The position numbers were made by a program, and so were the translations under genes. Below, in pieces: positions 1 to 9,402 of a stretch of DNA of 26,854 bases. The stretch lies in the NCBI GenBank assembly GCA_905211675.1, contig CAJMBP010000015.1:1-26854 (forward strand), given 5' to 3'. This DNA is from an uncultured Oscillospiraceae bacterium (GTDB lineage Bacteria > Bacillota > Clostridia > Oscillospirales > Acutalibacteraceae). Positions within the stretch are counted from its first letter, which is position 1. Every line of letters begins with the position of its first letter. Below the pieces are notes generated by a model that worked only from the letters and a program-made list of their open reading frames with translations, searched no databases and was not told the DNA's origin.

Positions 1-853
1 GCCCCGCGCCCTTCGTGCGCAAAATCTCGGTAAAACTGCCGCGCTCGTCCGCATGCACGGCAAGGGGGTAGGCAAATTCGCCTTCCGGAATATAGCTCGT
101 GTAGGTCGCGTGCAGTTTTTTCACGAAGGGATCGGAAAGATCGGGCACCAGCCCCGTTTCCCGCGAGGCTTTGAAGGACATGATCAGATCGGCGATCTTC
201 CCCAGCGTTACGCGGTATTCCTTATGCACGAACACATAGCCGCTCTCCTCCTCGCCGTCCGCGGCGATGAGTTCGATGATCGCCCGAACGATGTCGTCGA
301 TATACACGAGGGTGAGTTCGGTGTTTCTGTCGTTCACGCGGATATCCAGCCCCCGCGCGACATTGTTGCAGAACGTAGCCACCACGCTGTTGTAATTGGG
401 GCGGCACCACTTGCCGAACAGGTTGGGAAAACGGTACACGTACACCTTTACGCCCTGTTCCTCCCCGTATTGAAAGAGCCGCTCCTCCCCCGCCTTTTTG
501 CTTTTGCCGTAGTCGTTGTCGAGTTCCGCCTGAATGGAAGAACTCATCGCCACGGGCGCTTTGTTGTTGTGCTTGGCGAGCAGATCCAGCAACTCGTCCG
601 TAAACCCGAAATTGCCCTTCATGAACTCCGCGGGATCCTGCGGGCGGTTGATGCCGGCGAGATGCACCACGAAATCGCATTCGCGGCAGTATGTATCGAG
701 CAGCGATTTGTCGCTGTCCACATCGTATAAAAACAATTCGAGATCGGGCGAAAGGGAAAAACTTTTGTCCTTGCCCTCCTTCACCGCGTTTAAAGTTGCC
801 GTAAGATTTTTTCCGACGAATCCGTTCGCCCCCGTGATCAGTATCTTCTTCAT
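1..853 (-). CDS. capF: CapF/FnlB-type bifunctional reductase-epimerase of UDP-L-FucNAc synthesis (3' end outside window)
   Basis: The first 284 codons are in the window and the frame is open at base 1. The N-terminus is a short-chain dehydrogenase Rossmann fold (ITGANGFVG at about residues 6-14) with a YGKSK active-site segment in the middle. The last visible residues include DERGSFTEIL, the start of the C-terminal cupin domain that marks CapF/WbjC/FnlB. In this family the cupin epimerises and the SDR domain reduces the CapE product, giving UDP-6-deoxy-L-talose-type intermediates on the way to UDP-N-acetyl-L-fucosamine in the cytosol. The start codon sits in an ATGA overlap (850-853) with the capE stop, so translation is probably coupled. 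CapG (the last epimerase) would be expected just left of the window. The whole gene is GC-rich with GC-ending codons, unlike the glycosyltransferase genes to its right. Confidence 0.9.
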   Translation of the reverse strand, partial: MKKILITGANGFVGKNLTATLNAVKEGKDKSFSLSPDLELFLYDVDSDKSLLDTYCRECDFVVHLAGINRPQDPAEFMKGNFGFTDELLDLLAKHNNKAPVAMSSSIQAELDNDYGKSKKAGEERLFQYGEEQGVKVYVYRFPNLFGKWCRPNYNSVVATFCNNVARGLDIRVNDRNTELTLVYIDDIVRAIIELIAADGEEESGYVFVHKEYRVTLGKIADLIMSFKASRETGLVPDLSDPFVKKLHATYTSYIPEGEFAYPLAVHADERGSFTEILRTKGAG

Positions 854-1899
854 AACGTCCCCTTTTTGCCGAGCGCTTCTTTGATATAATCGAGTTTCAG
901 CAGTTTTTCCTTGACTTCTTCCACCGTGAGTTGTTCGGTGTTGCTCGAATTGAATTCCGAAAGCGTGTTGCGTTCGGGATTGCCCTGTTTGAAATATTTA
1001 TCGTAGTTGAGCCCGCGTTTGTCGCAGGGCACGCGGTAGAAATCGCCCATATCGACGGCGTGCGCGCATTCCTCGTTGGTCAAAAGCGTTTCGTACATCT
1101 TTTCGCCGTGGCGGATGCCGATGACTTTGACGGAATTCTTATCCCCGCCGAAAAGTTCGCACACCGCCTCTACCTGCGTTTGGATGGTGCACGCGGGCGC
1201 CTTCTGCACCAAAATATCGCCCGATACGCCGTGTTCGAAGGCGAAAAGCACCAGATCGACCGCCTCTTCCAAAGACATGATGAACCGCGTCATTTCCGGT
1301 TCGGTAACGGTGATGGGTTCGTGCGCGCGGATCTGTTCGATCCACAGCGGAATGACCGACCCGCGGGAACACATCACGTTGCCGTAGCGGGTGCAGCAGA
1401 TCTTGGTTTTCGCGGGATCCACCGTGCGGGATTTCGCCACGATGACCTTTCCCATCATCGCCTTGCTCGTACCCATGGCGTTTACGGGATAAGCCGCTTT
1501 ATCGGTGGAAAGGCAGATGACCGTTTTCACGCCGGCGTTGATCGCGGCGGTGAGCACGTTATCGGTGCCGAGCACGTTGGTCTTTACCGCTTCGAGCGGG
1601 AAAAATTCGCAGGAAGGCACCTGCTTGAGTGCCGCTGCGTGAAATATATAATCAACCCCGTGTATAGCATTTTTTACCGACTGAATATCACGCACATCAC
1701 CAAGGTAAAAGCTTATTTTATCGGCGACCTCAGGCATTTTTGCCTGAAACTCATGGCGCATATCGTCCTGCTTTTTTTCATCACGTGAAAAAATACGAAT
1801 TTCGCCGATATCGGTTTGTAAAAAGCGATTTAAAACTGCATTGCCGAATGAACCGGTACCGCCTGTAATCATAAGTGTTTTATTTTTAAATAAAGACAT
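850..1899 (-). CDS. capE: CapE/FnlA-type UDP-GlcNAc 4,6-dehydratase/5-epimerase
   Basis: A 349-residue extended SDR, close to the usual CapE length. The nucleotide-binding motif GGTGSFG lies at residues 13-19. The conserved HAAALKQVPSCE segment lies at about 87-98 and AMGTSKAM at 141-148, where M142 and K146 take the place of the usual Tyr-Lys pair, as known for the CapE/WbjB subgroup. The family converts UDP-GlcNAc to a UDP-4-keto-6-deoxy-L-arabino sugar, the first step to UDP-L-FucNAc; CapF follows with a 4-base overlap. The codons change abruptly around base 1640 (residue about 86): the first ~260 coding bases are AT-rich like the rest of the operon, the remainder GC-rich like capF. The reading frame stays intact across the change. 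It is separated from the upstream glycosyltransferase stop by 18 bases. Confidence 0.93.
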   Translation of the reverse strand: MSLFKNKTLMITGGTGSFGNAVLNRFLQTDIGEIRIFSRDEKKQDDMRHEFQAKMPEVADKISFYLGDVRDIQSVKNAIHGVDYIFHAAALKQVPSCEFFPLEAVKTNVLGTDNVLTAAINAGVKTVICLSTDKAAYPVNAMGTSKAMMGKVIVAKSRTVDPAKTKICCTRYGNVMCSRGSVIPLWIEQIRAHEPITVTEPEMTRFIMSLEEAVDLVLFAFEHGVSGDILVQKAPACTIQTQVEAVCELFGGDKNSVKVIGIRHGEKMYETLLTNEECAHAVDMGDFYRVPCDKRGLNYDKYFKQGNPERNTLSEFNSSNTEQLTVEEVKEKLLKLDYIKEALGKKGTL

Positions 1900-1917
1900 T
1901 TCATAATCCCCCTAAAC

Positions 1918-2640
1918 TTATTTTACAATTCTTTTCTTTATTCTGATTAAATAATAAAGAATATTAAAGACAAATGAAAAATATTTTTTCCTAATCAATT
2001 TTCCCTCAATTTTTACCTGATTTATCGCATTGCCCGTTTCAGAAATACCTCCGCCGGCATAAACGCATACAGGCATATCAATATAGCAATACCTTGTGCC
2101 GTTTAAAAATGTCTTTACAATAGAATCGTAATCGGCGCATATTTTTAAAGATGTATCAAACCTTTCAAAGCTTTCAACGGCAGCCCTGCCCATAAAAATG
2201 CTTTGATGGCAAAGCCCCGCCTCTAAAAGATACAGCTTATCAATTTTCGGACACTGTTTAAATATTTTGCCGTCTTTGCAATAATCGCCGTATATAACGC
2301 TGTTAAGGTTTAAATTATTCTTATTAAAAAATTCTGCAACATTTTTTAAAACCATATTGTCATACAATAAATCTCCGCAATTCAAAAACATAACATAATC
2401 ACCGGTTATGTGTTTTATTGCTTGATTCATACCGTCATAAACCGAAGTGTCTTTTTCGGTAAATATTTTAATTCTGTTATCATCGGGTATGTTTTTAATT
2501 GTATCATCGGTAAAACAACCGTCTTTTACTATTATCTCAATGTTTTTATAGGTTTGAGATAAAATTGACTGTATTGTCGCACCTATTCTTTGTTCTTCGT
2601 TCAAACAAACAACAATTATACTGAATTTAATATTTTTCAT
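1918..2640 (-). CDS. GT2-family glycosyltransferase
   Basis: 240 residues with a GT-A fold start (FSIIVVCLNEEQRIG at about 6-20, SILSQTYKNIEIIVKDG at about 25-41) and an acidic metal/nucleotide-sugar motif MFLNCGD at 84-90 where DXD is usual. The short length and the KDG-xxDDT segment resemble WcaA/WcaE-type capsule transferases. It should add one sugar from a nucleotide donor to the lipid-linked repeat unit at the inner membrane face. The C-terminus is basic (RIKKRIVK) and may touch the membrane. It lies 24 bases after the upstream GT2 gene in the same operon. Donor and acceptor cannot be assigned from sequence. Confidence 0.85.
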   Translation of the reverse strand: MKNIKFSIIVVCLNEEQRIGATIQSILSQTYKNIEIIVKDGCFTDDTIKNIPDDNRIKIFTEKDTSVYDGMNQAIKHITGDYVMFLNCGDLLYDNMVLKNVAEFFNKNNLNLNSVIYGDYCKDGKIFKQCPKIDKLYLLEAGLCHQSIFMGRAAVESFERFDTSLKICADYDSIVKTFLNGTRYCYIDMPVCVYAGGGISETGNAINQVKIEGKLIRKKYFSFVFNILYYLIRIKKRIVK

Positions 2641-2664
2641 AAATACTCACATAATTTTTTGAAA

Positions 2665-3675
2665 TTATTTTTTTGTTTTAAGTCTTGAAACATATATTTT
2701 GCACAAGAACAAATAATACGCCTTTATCGGAAACAAAAATGTTATTAACCTATATTTTAAACTATTCGCTGCGTTTTTACCGAATAAATTCCAGGTAGAA
2801 AATTTATAAGGGTATAACCCTTTTTGTTCAAGCGTTTTCAAAAGCTCTTTTGCATCATTTACACTGTTTGCAACCTTTAGATAATACCACAAGGCTGCTT
2901 CTATACAAAGCAAACCGCGATGTTCAAGTTCATTTATAATTTCATCGGATAACTGCTCTTTAATACAACGCTTTTGTTCTTCTGCATACAGCTCGTGAAG
3001 CAACAACATATCTTCAAAATGTTTTTTTGTTTTTGTGCGGCTTTTCTGGTGCATTGCCGAGCCTTTTCTTTGACGGTAAATATAAAGACTGCTGTTAGTA
3101 AAAATGTTTATGTGCTTGCGGTATTTAACCTGAAACACCCATAAATAATCTTCACCGTAGCTTAATTTTTCATTAAAAAAGATATTATTGTCAATCAAAT
3201 AATCTCTTCGGCATACCAAAAGACAACCCGACGCGGTTGCACCCTCCTTATCTTTGCCGTCAACTTTAAAATCTGTTTGTTTGCCTTCATATTCATAATC
3301 TTCTTCACAGGTATCATACTCAAATTCAAATACATCGGCATTGTGCTCTTGAAGGCTCTCATATATCTTTTTAAAGCAATTTTTAACAATTAAATCATCG
3401 GGGTCTATAAACCAAATATATTTACCCTCGGCATTACGCAAACCGTTGTTTCTGGCAACCGAAACACCGCTGTTTTCCTGTTCAATAAGCGTGATATTTT
3501 TATGTATCTTGGAATAATTTAACAAAACGGCTTTTGAATTATCGGGCGAACCGTCAATTACCGCAATAATTTCAAACTCATCTTCCGCAATATCTTGATT
3601 ATAAATAGAATCTAAGCAGTCGGGTAAAAATTTTTCGACATTATATACCGGTAAAATTATACTTAATTTTTTCAT
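2665..3675 (-). CDS. GT2-family glycosyltransferase
   Basis: 336 residues. The GT-A domain starts with KLSIILPVYNVEKFLP (3-18), followed by IDGSPDNS (40-47) and the donor/metal motif FIDPDD (89-94). The pattern GEDYLWVFQVKYR near the middle supplies the acidic catalytic-base region common in EpsH/EpsJ-like enzymes. The C-terminal ~100 residues are helical and basic, ending near an amphipathic membrane-associating stretch. It starts 2 bases after the stop of the polymerase gene, so it is part of the same transcript. It probably extends the lipid-linked oligosaccharide in the cytosol; the sugar specificity is unknown. Confidence 0.87.
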   Translation of the reverse strand: MKKLSIILPVYNVEKFLPDCLDSIYNQDIAEDEFEIIAVIDGSPDNSKAVLLNYSKIHKNITLIEQENSGVSVARNNGLRNAEGKYIWFIDPDDLIVKNCFKKIYESLQEHNADVFEFEYDTCEEDYEYEGKQTDFKVDGKDKEGATASGCLLVCRRDYLIDNNIFFNEKLSYGEDYLWVFQVKYRKHINIFTNSSLYIYRQRKGSAMHQKSRTKTKKHFEDMLLLHELYAEEQKRCIKEQLSDEIINELEHRGLLCIEAALWYYLKVANSVNDAKELLKTLEQKGLYPYKFSTWNLFGKNAANSLKYRLITFLFPIKAYYLFLCKIYVSRLKTKK

Positions 3676-3677
3676 AT

Positions 3678-4727
3678 TTACACTCCAAACTGAAGTTTAA
3701 AATTGCTAAATTTTGATGCCTGTAAAAAGTATAGCATTAACACAGCTGTAATAATCCAGAAAGTTAAGCGGCGGCTTTTAATCTCTTGCAATTCAATGGC
3801 GTCGGGCACAGCAAGTGTGCCGTAAACGCTAAAATACATTGCCATTCTGAAAATGTTATCAATATTAACAGTAAACGCCTGTATAACAAGACCCGCAACC
3901 ATTGCGGCAAACCACGGTTTTCGGTAAGTGTCATTTTTAGCATCAAAACGGGTAAGAACATAACAGAACAGTAATATACAAAATTGAATAATAAAGCCGG
4001 AAATAGTAAGTCCTGTTGTGGAATCGGCATATTTAGCAATTTCTTCATTCCAAGCAAGTCGCTCAACAACATTGTTTATAAAAGAAGGATACAAAAACGA
4101 TACTGCCAATGCAATAATTGCAGCAAACCAATATTTATAATTGATTTTTAAGTTTTTTATAAAATAGAAAACCGCAAATATTAACGCAGACGAATGGAAC
4201 AAATACGCTAAAAAGACCGCTAAAACAAATTTTATCGGTTTTTTTCTTACCGCAAAATCATAAGCAAAAAAGCAAACGCCCATTGCCAAGGTTTGACGCA
4301 GTCCTGTCATAGAAAAATAAAAGTAAGACTGTGTTACTAAAATAAGCACGCTTATAAAATAATCTTTACTGTATTTGTATGTTATATAACAAAATCCGCC
4401 CATATACACGGCAGCTATAAAAACAAACCAACCACGATAAGTAAAACCCAATTTACTAAAAACATTACCCAAAAAATAATAAAAAGGGTCCTTACCGTCT
4501 TTTGACAAAACATCTTGCCAAGACTGCGAAAGCGATTTTTTTGAATTTTCGATAAAATAGTCAATATACGATAGGTTATCTTCGGTAAAATCAAATCGGC
4601 GATATCCGCTTATTATGACACCGAAGAAAAATATAGTCAATATAACAAAAAGTCTTGTTTTGGGATATTGCTTTGCTATAAAAGATAACACTAAGCATAA
4701 AGCCAAATACGCTAAAATAATAAGCAT
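3678..4727 (-). CDS. EpsG/Wzy-like polysaccharide polymerase (multi-pass membrane protein)
   Basis: 349 residues, almost entirely hydrophobic segments separated by short loops; I count roughly ten possible membrane helices. The N-terminal region carries SGYRRFDFTEDNLSYIDYF (about 40-58), the short charged loop seen near the N-terminus of EpsG-family proteins, and later the GLRQTLAMGVCFFAY segment (about 142-156), a typical EpsG signature. EpsG/Wzy proteins join repeat units on the outer face of the membrane. As the only polytopic protein in the visible part of the operon it is the best candidate for the polymerase; no flippase is visible, so it must lie to the left or elsewhere. Its start overlaps the preceding glycosyltransferase stop by one base (TAATG at 4726-4730 on the minus strand). 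Confidence 0.85.
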   Translation of the reverse strand: MLIILAYLALCLVLSFIAKQYPKTRLFVILTIFFFGVIISGYRRFDFTEDNLSYIDYFIENSKKSLSQSWQDVLSKDGKDPFYYFLGNVFSKLGFTYRGWFVFIAAVYMGGFCYITYKYSKDYFISVLILVTQSYFYFSMTGLRQTLAMGVCFFAYDFAVRKKPIKFVLAVFLAYLFHSSALIFAVFYFIKNLKINYKYWFAAIIALAVSFLYPSFINNVVERLAWNEEIAKYADSTTGLTISGFIIQFCILLFCYVLTRFDAKNDTYRKPWFAAMVAGLVIQAFTVNIDNIFRMAMYFSVYGTLAVPDAIELQEIKSRRLTFWIITAVLMLYFLQASKFSNFKLQFGV

Positions 4728-5959
4728 TACAGTTCCTCACTCTGATTGATAAGCTTTTTATATAAATCAATATATAAGTTTGTGTTGTTTGTAGATTTAA
4801 AGTTTTGAACGGCAAAATCTCGACATTTCATAGAATAGGACTGCTTACCTTTATTTATAATTTCAATAATTTTATCATAAACCTGCTCGGTATTTTTATT
4901 TTCAACAACATAACCGCAGCCTTCGCCTACAAGCTCGGGGTTTGCGGTAGAGTTAAAAACTATTACAGGTGTACCGCAACAAAGCGCCTCTGCCGTCACC
5001 TTGCCAAAGGTTTCTTCACTTGACATTTGAACAAAAACATCTGCCATAGAGTAATACTGCGCAAGCTTTTCCTGACCCTCGACAAAATCTATAGAAATTA
5101 TATTGTCGGGCAGTTTAATTTCGGGGTCCATTTTACCTATTAAAATGATTTTATAATCATCCGGTAACATACCGGCGAGTTCTATAAACAAATCAATACC
5201 CTTGCTGAGCTTAGCGGTATCTTTCCAAACGGTTGCAACACCCAAAATAACTTTACAGTCTTGTAAATTCATTTGTTGTTTAAGTTTTAAACCATTATCA
5301 CTTGGCTTAAATATCTCGGTATCAATCGAATTGTAAATGCGGGTTAAAACATTAGCAGATTTAAGATACGACTGCTCTGCTTCATTTTTTAACCAATCTG
5401 ACACTGCCACTACGGCATAATTTTTTAAAGTGCCGAAATATCTTTTTTTATCGGCATACATTTTTTTTGAAAAATCAAAAAACCAGCTTTCGTTATCGGC
5501 TTTTTTTCTGACGCAGTTGTGACATCCCGTTTTCCATTTATAACACTTGTCGGCGGTATAATGGCAACACTTGCCCGTAAAGTACCAACAATCATCAAGC
5601 ACAAACACCGTTGGTATATTTTTTTTAGAAATAAATTTCATAAACATACCGAAATTGATAAAGTTGCCGTGTATTACCTGAATATGAATGACATCGGGTT
5701 TGATTTTTTCAATATGTTTTAAAAGCCTGTATGTAGAAATGCAGGAAAAATAAGCCTGCAAACCCAAAAATCTTGACAAAAAAGCGTGTAGTTTGTGGTC
5801 GTATTTGTTGCCTATTCGGTAATATTCTTTACCCTCAATATAATTAGGTGTAGCAACAAAAACCGTGTTACCGTCATTTTCAAGGGTTTGCTTTATTTCG
5901 GCAAGCGACTTACCGCTGCTTTTGCTGCCGTATATCGTGTTTATCAATAAAACTCTCAA
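4727..5959 (-). CDS. GT4-family glycosyltransferase with a Cys-rich insert (WcaC-like)
   Basis: 410 residues with the GT-B two-domain layout. The N-terminal domain has IKPDVIHIQVIHG (about 88-100), the C-terminal domain the EETFGKVTAEAL donor-binding region (EX7E motif) followed by GTPVIVFNSTANPELV. A Cys-rich segment (FTGKCCHYTADKCYKWKTGC, about 128-147, then HNC) matches the insert common in colanic-acid WcaC-like transferases and may bind a metal. The start lies in a 4-base overlap with the upstream gene (5956-5959). It likely transfers a sugar to the lipid-linked repeat unit. The donor cannot be inferred. Confidence 0.87.
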   Translation of the reverse strand: MRVLLINTIYGSKSSGKSLAEIKQTLENDGNTVFVATPNYIEGKEYYRIGNKYDHKLHAFLSRFLGLQAYFSCISTYRLLKHIEKIKPDVIHIQVIHGNFINFGMFMKFISKKNIPTVFVLDDCWYFTGKCCHYTADKCYKWKTGCHNCVRKKADNESWFFDFSKKMYADKKRYFGTLKNYAVVAVSDWLKNEAEQSYLKSANVLTRIYNSIDTEIFKPSDNGLKLKQQMNLQDCKVILGVATVWKDTAKLSKGIDLFIELAGMLPDDYKIILIGKMDPEIKLPDNIISIDFVEGQEKLAQYYSMADVFVQMSSEETFGKVTAEALCCGTPVIVFNSTANPELVGEGCGYVVENKNTEQVYDKIIEIINKGKQSYSMKCRDFAVQNFKSTNNTNLYIDLYKKLINQSEEL

Positions 5960-7236
5960 GAGTTTACCCCCATATACTTTTCAAAATGTTCTCTGAACAT
6001 TTTTTGAATATAATTGATATCATGATTATCCTTGCCGCAATTAAATCCCTTTAGGGCATATTCGTTTAGCACTTCATCATTACCCAAAAGCTTGCGCAGT
6101 TTCGGTTCAATATCATCGCGCGAAGTGGCAACAACCGCGGCATCGCGACTCAGTAGGTAGTCAATTGATGCAACATCTGTAGCCCCCACCGCAAAGGTGG
6201 CGCGAGCTCTTGCAAAATGGTCAACTATTTTTGTTGAAAATGATTGATGCACCAATAATCTTTCTTTAAATCTAAATGACTCAACATGCACCAATACATC
6301 GGCGTCCTGCTGAATTTCAGGTATTTTGTCGGCAGATACCCTGCCCATAAATTCTATACTTTTTGTACTATTGAACTTTTCTTTTATACCATCACTTAAC
6401 TCCGTACCGGAATATATTATAAGTTTATGACCTTGGTTAATTTTATCTAATGCCTGTCCTATGTGCCAAAGCTCTTCCCAACGGTGATTACCCAAATTGC
6501 CGGTGTATACCAGTTTTTTGAATTTAGGATATGCCGCTTTTAAAGGCGGTTCAACCGAAAAATCGGCGCCCTTGGTACAGATGTAGCAGTCTTTTTTAAA
6601 GTCGCGTTCACACTCGCGTTTTTCAATATCGGACACAACATACATATATTCACATTTATCAACGGTTTTCTTTACGGTGACGCGTTGTGTTAACCTATCA
6701 AACCAAAAGAAAGGATTAAGTGAAAACAACCTCAATGTATAATTATCGTCACCGTAATAAGCAACCGATTTTTTACCGCTTATTTTTTGAACATATTGCT
6801 GAACCGAGTTCATATAGCTCTCTTTAAAAATGGGTAAGAACAGCAAATCGGCATCAAAATCGCGAATGATTTTTTCAAGCTCGGGGGTGCGCCAACGGCC
6901 AATCCACCAAATAAAACGCCTAATCCAAAAGAAAATACGCCATTTTTTTGTTTTTATTTTAGCCATAAACCCCTGTTGCTTTTGTGAAAGGGTATGCGCA
7001 GCAGAAAAATCTTCAACCGTTCTGCCGACCTTTTTATTTTTATGCAGCAAATTTGCTATAATATCATTAACTGTTATTTGATAATATTTTGCGTTGACAT
7101 TGTTATCGGGCAATCCGCTGTCACAATAGATATTCAAAAACTCAACATTTTCCATGCCCTCAAATATGTCACAAAAGGTTTTACCGAAATTGTTACCGCG
7201 ACTCCACGGCACTATCGAAACCACAATTATTTTCAT
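5956..7236 (-). CDS. GT-B fold glycosyltransferase (GT4-like, divergent)
   Basis: 426 residues. The first ~190 residues form a Rossmann-like acceptor domain (DADLLFLPIFKES in its middle). The second half contains LVYTGNLGNHRWEEL, KLIIYSGTEL, IEFMGRVSADKIPEI and a late acidic stretch VHVESFRFKERLL, which together follow the GT4 donor-domain order, although the EX7E motif is poorly kept. A Trp/Arg-rich hydrophobic patch near 95-115 may dock on the membrane. It has 4-base ATGA overlaps with both neighbours, which strongly supports coupled translation in the polysaccharide operon. Family membership is clear only at the fold level, and specificity is unknown. Confidence 0.78.
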   Translation of the reverse strand: MKIIVVSIVPWSRGNNFGKTFCDIFEGMENVEFLNIYCDSGLPDNNVNAKYYQITVNDIIANLLHKNKKVGRTVEDFSAAHTLSQKQQGFMAKIKTKKWRIFFWIRRFIWWIGRWRTPELEKIIRDFDADLLFLPIFKESYMNSVQQYVQKISGKKSVAYYGDDNYTLRLFSLNPFFWFDRLTQRVTVKKTVDKCEYMYVVSDIEKRECERDFKKDCYICTKGADFSVEPPLKAAYPKFKKLVYTGNLGNHRWEELWHIGQALDKINQGHKLIIYSGTELSDGIKEKFNSTKSIEFMGRVSADKIPEIQQDADVLVHVESFRFKERLLVHQSFSTKIVDHFARARATFAVGATDVASIDYLLSRDAAVVATSRDDIEPKLRKLLGNDEVLNEYALKGFNCGKDNHDINYIQKMFREHFEKYMGVNS

Positions 7237-8243
7237 TTCTTTCTACACCTTTTTCTAAAATGATTATAATAATAAGTTGATACAAAAATTAAAACATTAA
7301 AGCCAAATAAGTCATAGACCGATTTTAATAATTTTTGTTGTTTTCCGCTGCTGAACTCAATAATAAACTTAATTTGCTTTAAAGAATTTTTTATATCTTT
7401 TTTATATTCCTTATCAAGTTCAGAAGCAAGACCTATGGTTATGTAATACTGATAAGTCAGAAAAGAAAGGAGTGATTTATTCAATTGCGTAGAAAAACCC
7501 TCAGTTTGAAATAAATCGGCGTATTTTTTAATTGTTTCAATTTGGTCAATACAATTTTTGTAGCGTTTAGCACCCTTTGCCGAAGTAATTGAACCCTGAC
7601 GGTAAATATGAATATAGCTTGCCAATTTAAGAATTCCGTAACTTTTAACGCACTGTAAAAACCGCATATTCCAATCAAAGTCTTCTACTACAAGACTTTC
7701 ATCAAAATACAGTTTGTTTTCTCGCAAAAAATCGGTTTTAATAACTTTGGTCCAACAAGATGTTTCATACTTTTTATTTTTTACAAGCCAATCAACATAT
7801 TCTTCGATTTTGTTACTTGCAAAGTCAGGAACATCGGTGTAGTCAACTACCGTTTCTTTAGCATTCGGTTCGTCAGAAACATAGGTTGCGCCGGTTTGTA
7901 ATATATCAACCTCATTTTTTGACAGACAGTCATATATTTTTGTAAAATACTCTTCATCATAAACGCAATCGTCATTATCAATGCAATATACATATTTACC
8001 GTTTGCCTTATCAAAACCAATGTTTCTCGCCCTTGAAGCACCGCCGTTTTGCAAATGATAAACCCTTACCCTATTGTCATTTTCTGCATATTTATCGCAA
8101 ATATCAGGGCTGTTGTCTGTAGCGCCGTCATCAATAATAATTACCTCATAATCGGTAAAGCTTTGGCGTTTAATGCTGTCAAAACACGCCTGCAAATATT
8201 TTTCGGCGTTATATACAGGTATAATTATACTTAAAAACGGCAT
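7233..8243 (-). CDS. GT2-family glycosyltransferase (EpsJ-like)
   Basis: 336 residues with FLSIIIPVYNAEKYLQACFD (3-22), IIIDDGATDNS (35-45), GGASRARNIGFDKANG (67-82) and the metal/donor motif CIDNDD (87-92). EDFDWNMRFL downstream provides the catalytic acidic region. The C-terminus ends in a hydrophobic segment plus HFRKRCRKK, suggesting peripheral membrane attachment. It lies 31 bases after the upstream GT4 gene, the widest gap within the glycosyltransferase block, with a GGAGG ribosome site in it (cctcc at 8252-8256). It is a cytosolic-face glycosyltransferase of the repeat unit; the sugar is not predictable. Confidence 0.88.
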   Translation of the reverse strand: MPFLSIIIPVYNAEKYLQACFDSIKRQSFTDYEVIIIDDGATDNSPDICDKYAENDNRVRVYHLQNGGASRARNIGFDKANGKYVYCIDNDDCVYDEEYFTKIYDCLSKNEVDILQTGATYVSDEPNAKETVVDYTDVPDFASNKIEEYVDWLVKNKKYETSCWTKVIKTDFLRENKLYFDESLVVEDFDWNMRFLQCVKSYGILKLASYIHIYRQGSITSAKGAKRYKNCIDQIETIKKYADLFQTEGFSTQLNKSLLSFLTYQYYITIGLASELDKEYKKDIKNSLKQIKFIIEFSSGKQQKLLKSVYDLFGFNVLIFVSTYYYNHFRKRCRKK

Positions 8244-8274
8244 AAAACAGCCCTCCTGCTTTTTAAGTTATATC

Positions 8275-9402
8275 TTAAAGATAATAAATTTTCTTAAGCT
8301 CTTCCACAACATTTTCTACCGAAAACTTTTCAATAACTTTTCGGTTATATGCACCCATTTTTTTGCGTTTTTCAGGGTTTTCCAACAAATTAGATATAGC
8401 ATCTGCAAATTCTTCGGAACTTTGGGCATTGCACAAAGTGCCGCCTTTATCATTTTCAATTAAATCTGTGTTGCCTCTTATGCGGCTTACAACGCACGGC
8501 AATTCCATTGACATTGATTCCATCAAGGCTACCGGAAGACCTTCTTGCAATGAAGGAAAAATAAACAAATCGGTTATTGCACAGATATCGGGAATATCTC
8601 TGCGATATCCTAAAAGTTTTACATTGCCTTCTAAACCGAATTCCAAAATTTTGCCTTCTAAATATTCTTTAAGTTTTCCGTTGCCGCAAATAAGATATTT
8701 AATATTTTCTAATCCTATTTTTTCTTTTATTATTTTTAAAGCCTCTAAAACGGTAATATGGTTTTTACGTTCTGAAAGTTCGCCTATAGATAATAATACC
8801 GTGCTGTTTTCAGAAATATCCAATTTCTTTCTTATTTCAGTTTTATCTGCGGCACTTTTACTGAATTTTTTTAAATCAACGCCGACGCCGGGTATATAAC
8901 ACACATTCTTTGCATGAAATTTTTTTCTTGCAAGAGCATAATCTTCTTTATTGATGGTTATAAGAGTATCGGTAAAATGTGATAAAAACTTTTCTATCGG
9001 GTAATAAATAAGCCAATTCTTTTTGGGCGCGCCTTTATAAAAATGAAAGCCGTGTGCGGTGTAAATTATACGGGGATTCTTTTTAGAAAAAACAGACACC
9101 AGTCTTGTAATAACACCACCCATTGGTGTATTGCAGTGAATTACATCATAATCATTTTCTTCGACAATCTGTTTTAAGCACTTATATGCCCTTATATTAT
9201 CTTTGGTAACTGGTGAACGCGTAAAAGGAACATCGAACACCTTATCGGCATATTCCATTGCAAGACCGTTCTTTTCGGCTAAATTGTCTTTCGCGGCGAC
9301 ATGAACCTCATAGCCGTTTTCTTTAAGCAACTTCATAAGTGGCTTATGAAACTGACAAATATGACTTTGAACAGTCGCCGTTAATAATACTTTTTTATTC
9401 AT
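8275..9402 (-). CDS. GT4-family glycosyltransferase (CapM/EpsD/WbuB-like)
   Basis: 375 residues with standard GT4 landmarks: QSHICQFHKPLMKLL near the N-terminus, VIHCNTPMGGVITRLV (about 94-109), IYTAHGFHFYKG (about 118-129), the interdomain IPGVGVDLKKF (about 172-182), and the donor-binding FPSLQEGLPVALMESMSM with GNTDLIENDKGG after it. The HGFHFYKG and GVGVDLKKF pair is characteristic of EpsD/CapM-type enzymes that add an early sugar. Since the operon makes UDP-L-FucNAc (capE, capF), an L-FucNAc transferase is one possibility; that is inference. It overlaps the upstream dehydrogenase gene by 8 bases. Confidence 0.87.
   Translation of the reverse strand: MNKKVLLTATVQSHICQFHKPLMKLLKENGYEVHVAAKDNLAEKNGLAMEYADKVFDVPFTRSPVTKDNIRAYKCLKQIVEENDYDVIHCNTPMGGVITRLVSVFSKKNPRIIYTAHGFHFYKGAPKKNWLIYYPIEKFLSHFTDTLITINKEDYALARKKFHAKNVCYIPGVGVDLKKFSKSAADKTEIRKKLDISENSTVLLSIGELSERKNHITVLEALKIIKEKIGLENIKYLICGNGKLKEYLEGKILEFGLEGNVKLLGYRRDIPDICAITDLFIFPSLQEGLPVALMESMSMELPCVVSRIRGNTDLIENDKGGTLCNAQSSEEFADAISNLLENPEKRKKMGAYNRKVIEKFSVENVVEELKKIYYL

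Noticed and set aside
53..1788. Long plus-strand open frames opposite capF and capE
   Set aside because: They lie antisense to well-conserved SDR genes in a GC-rich stretch where stops are rare, have no ribosome sites and show no recognisable domain.
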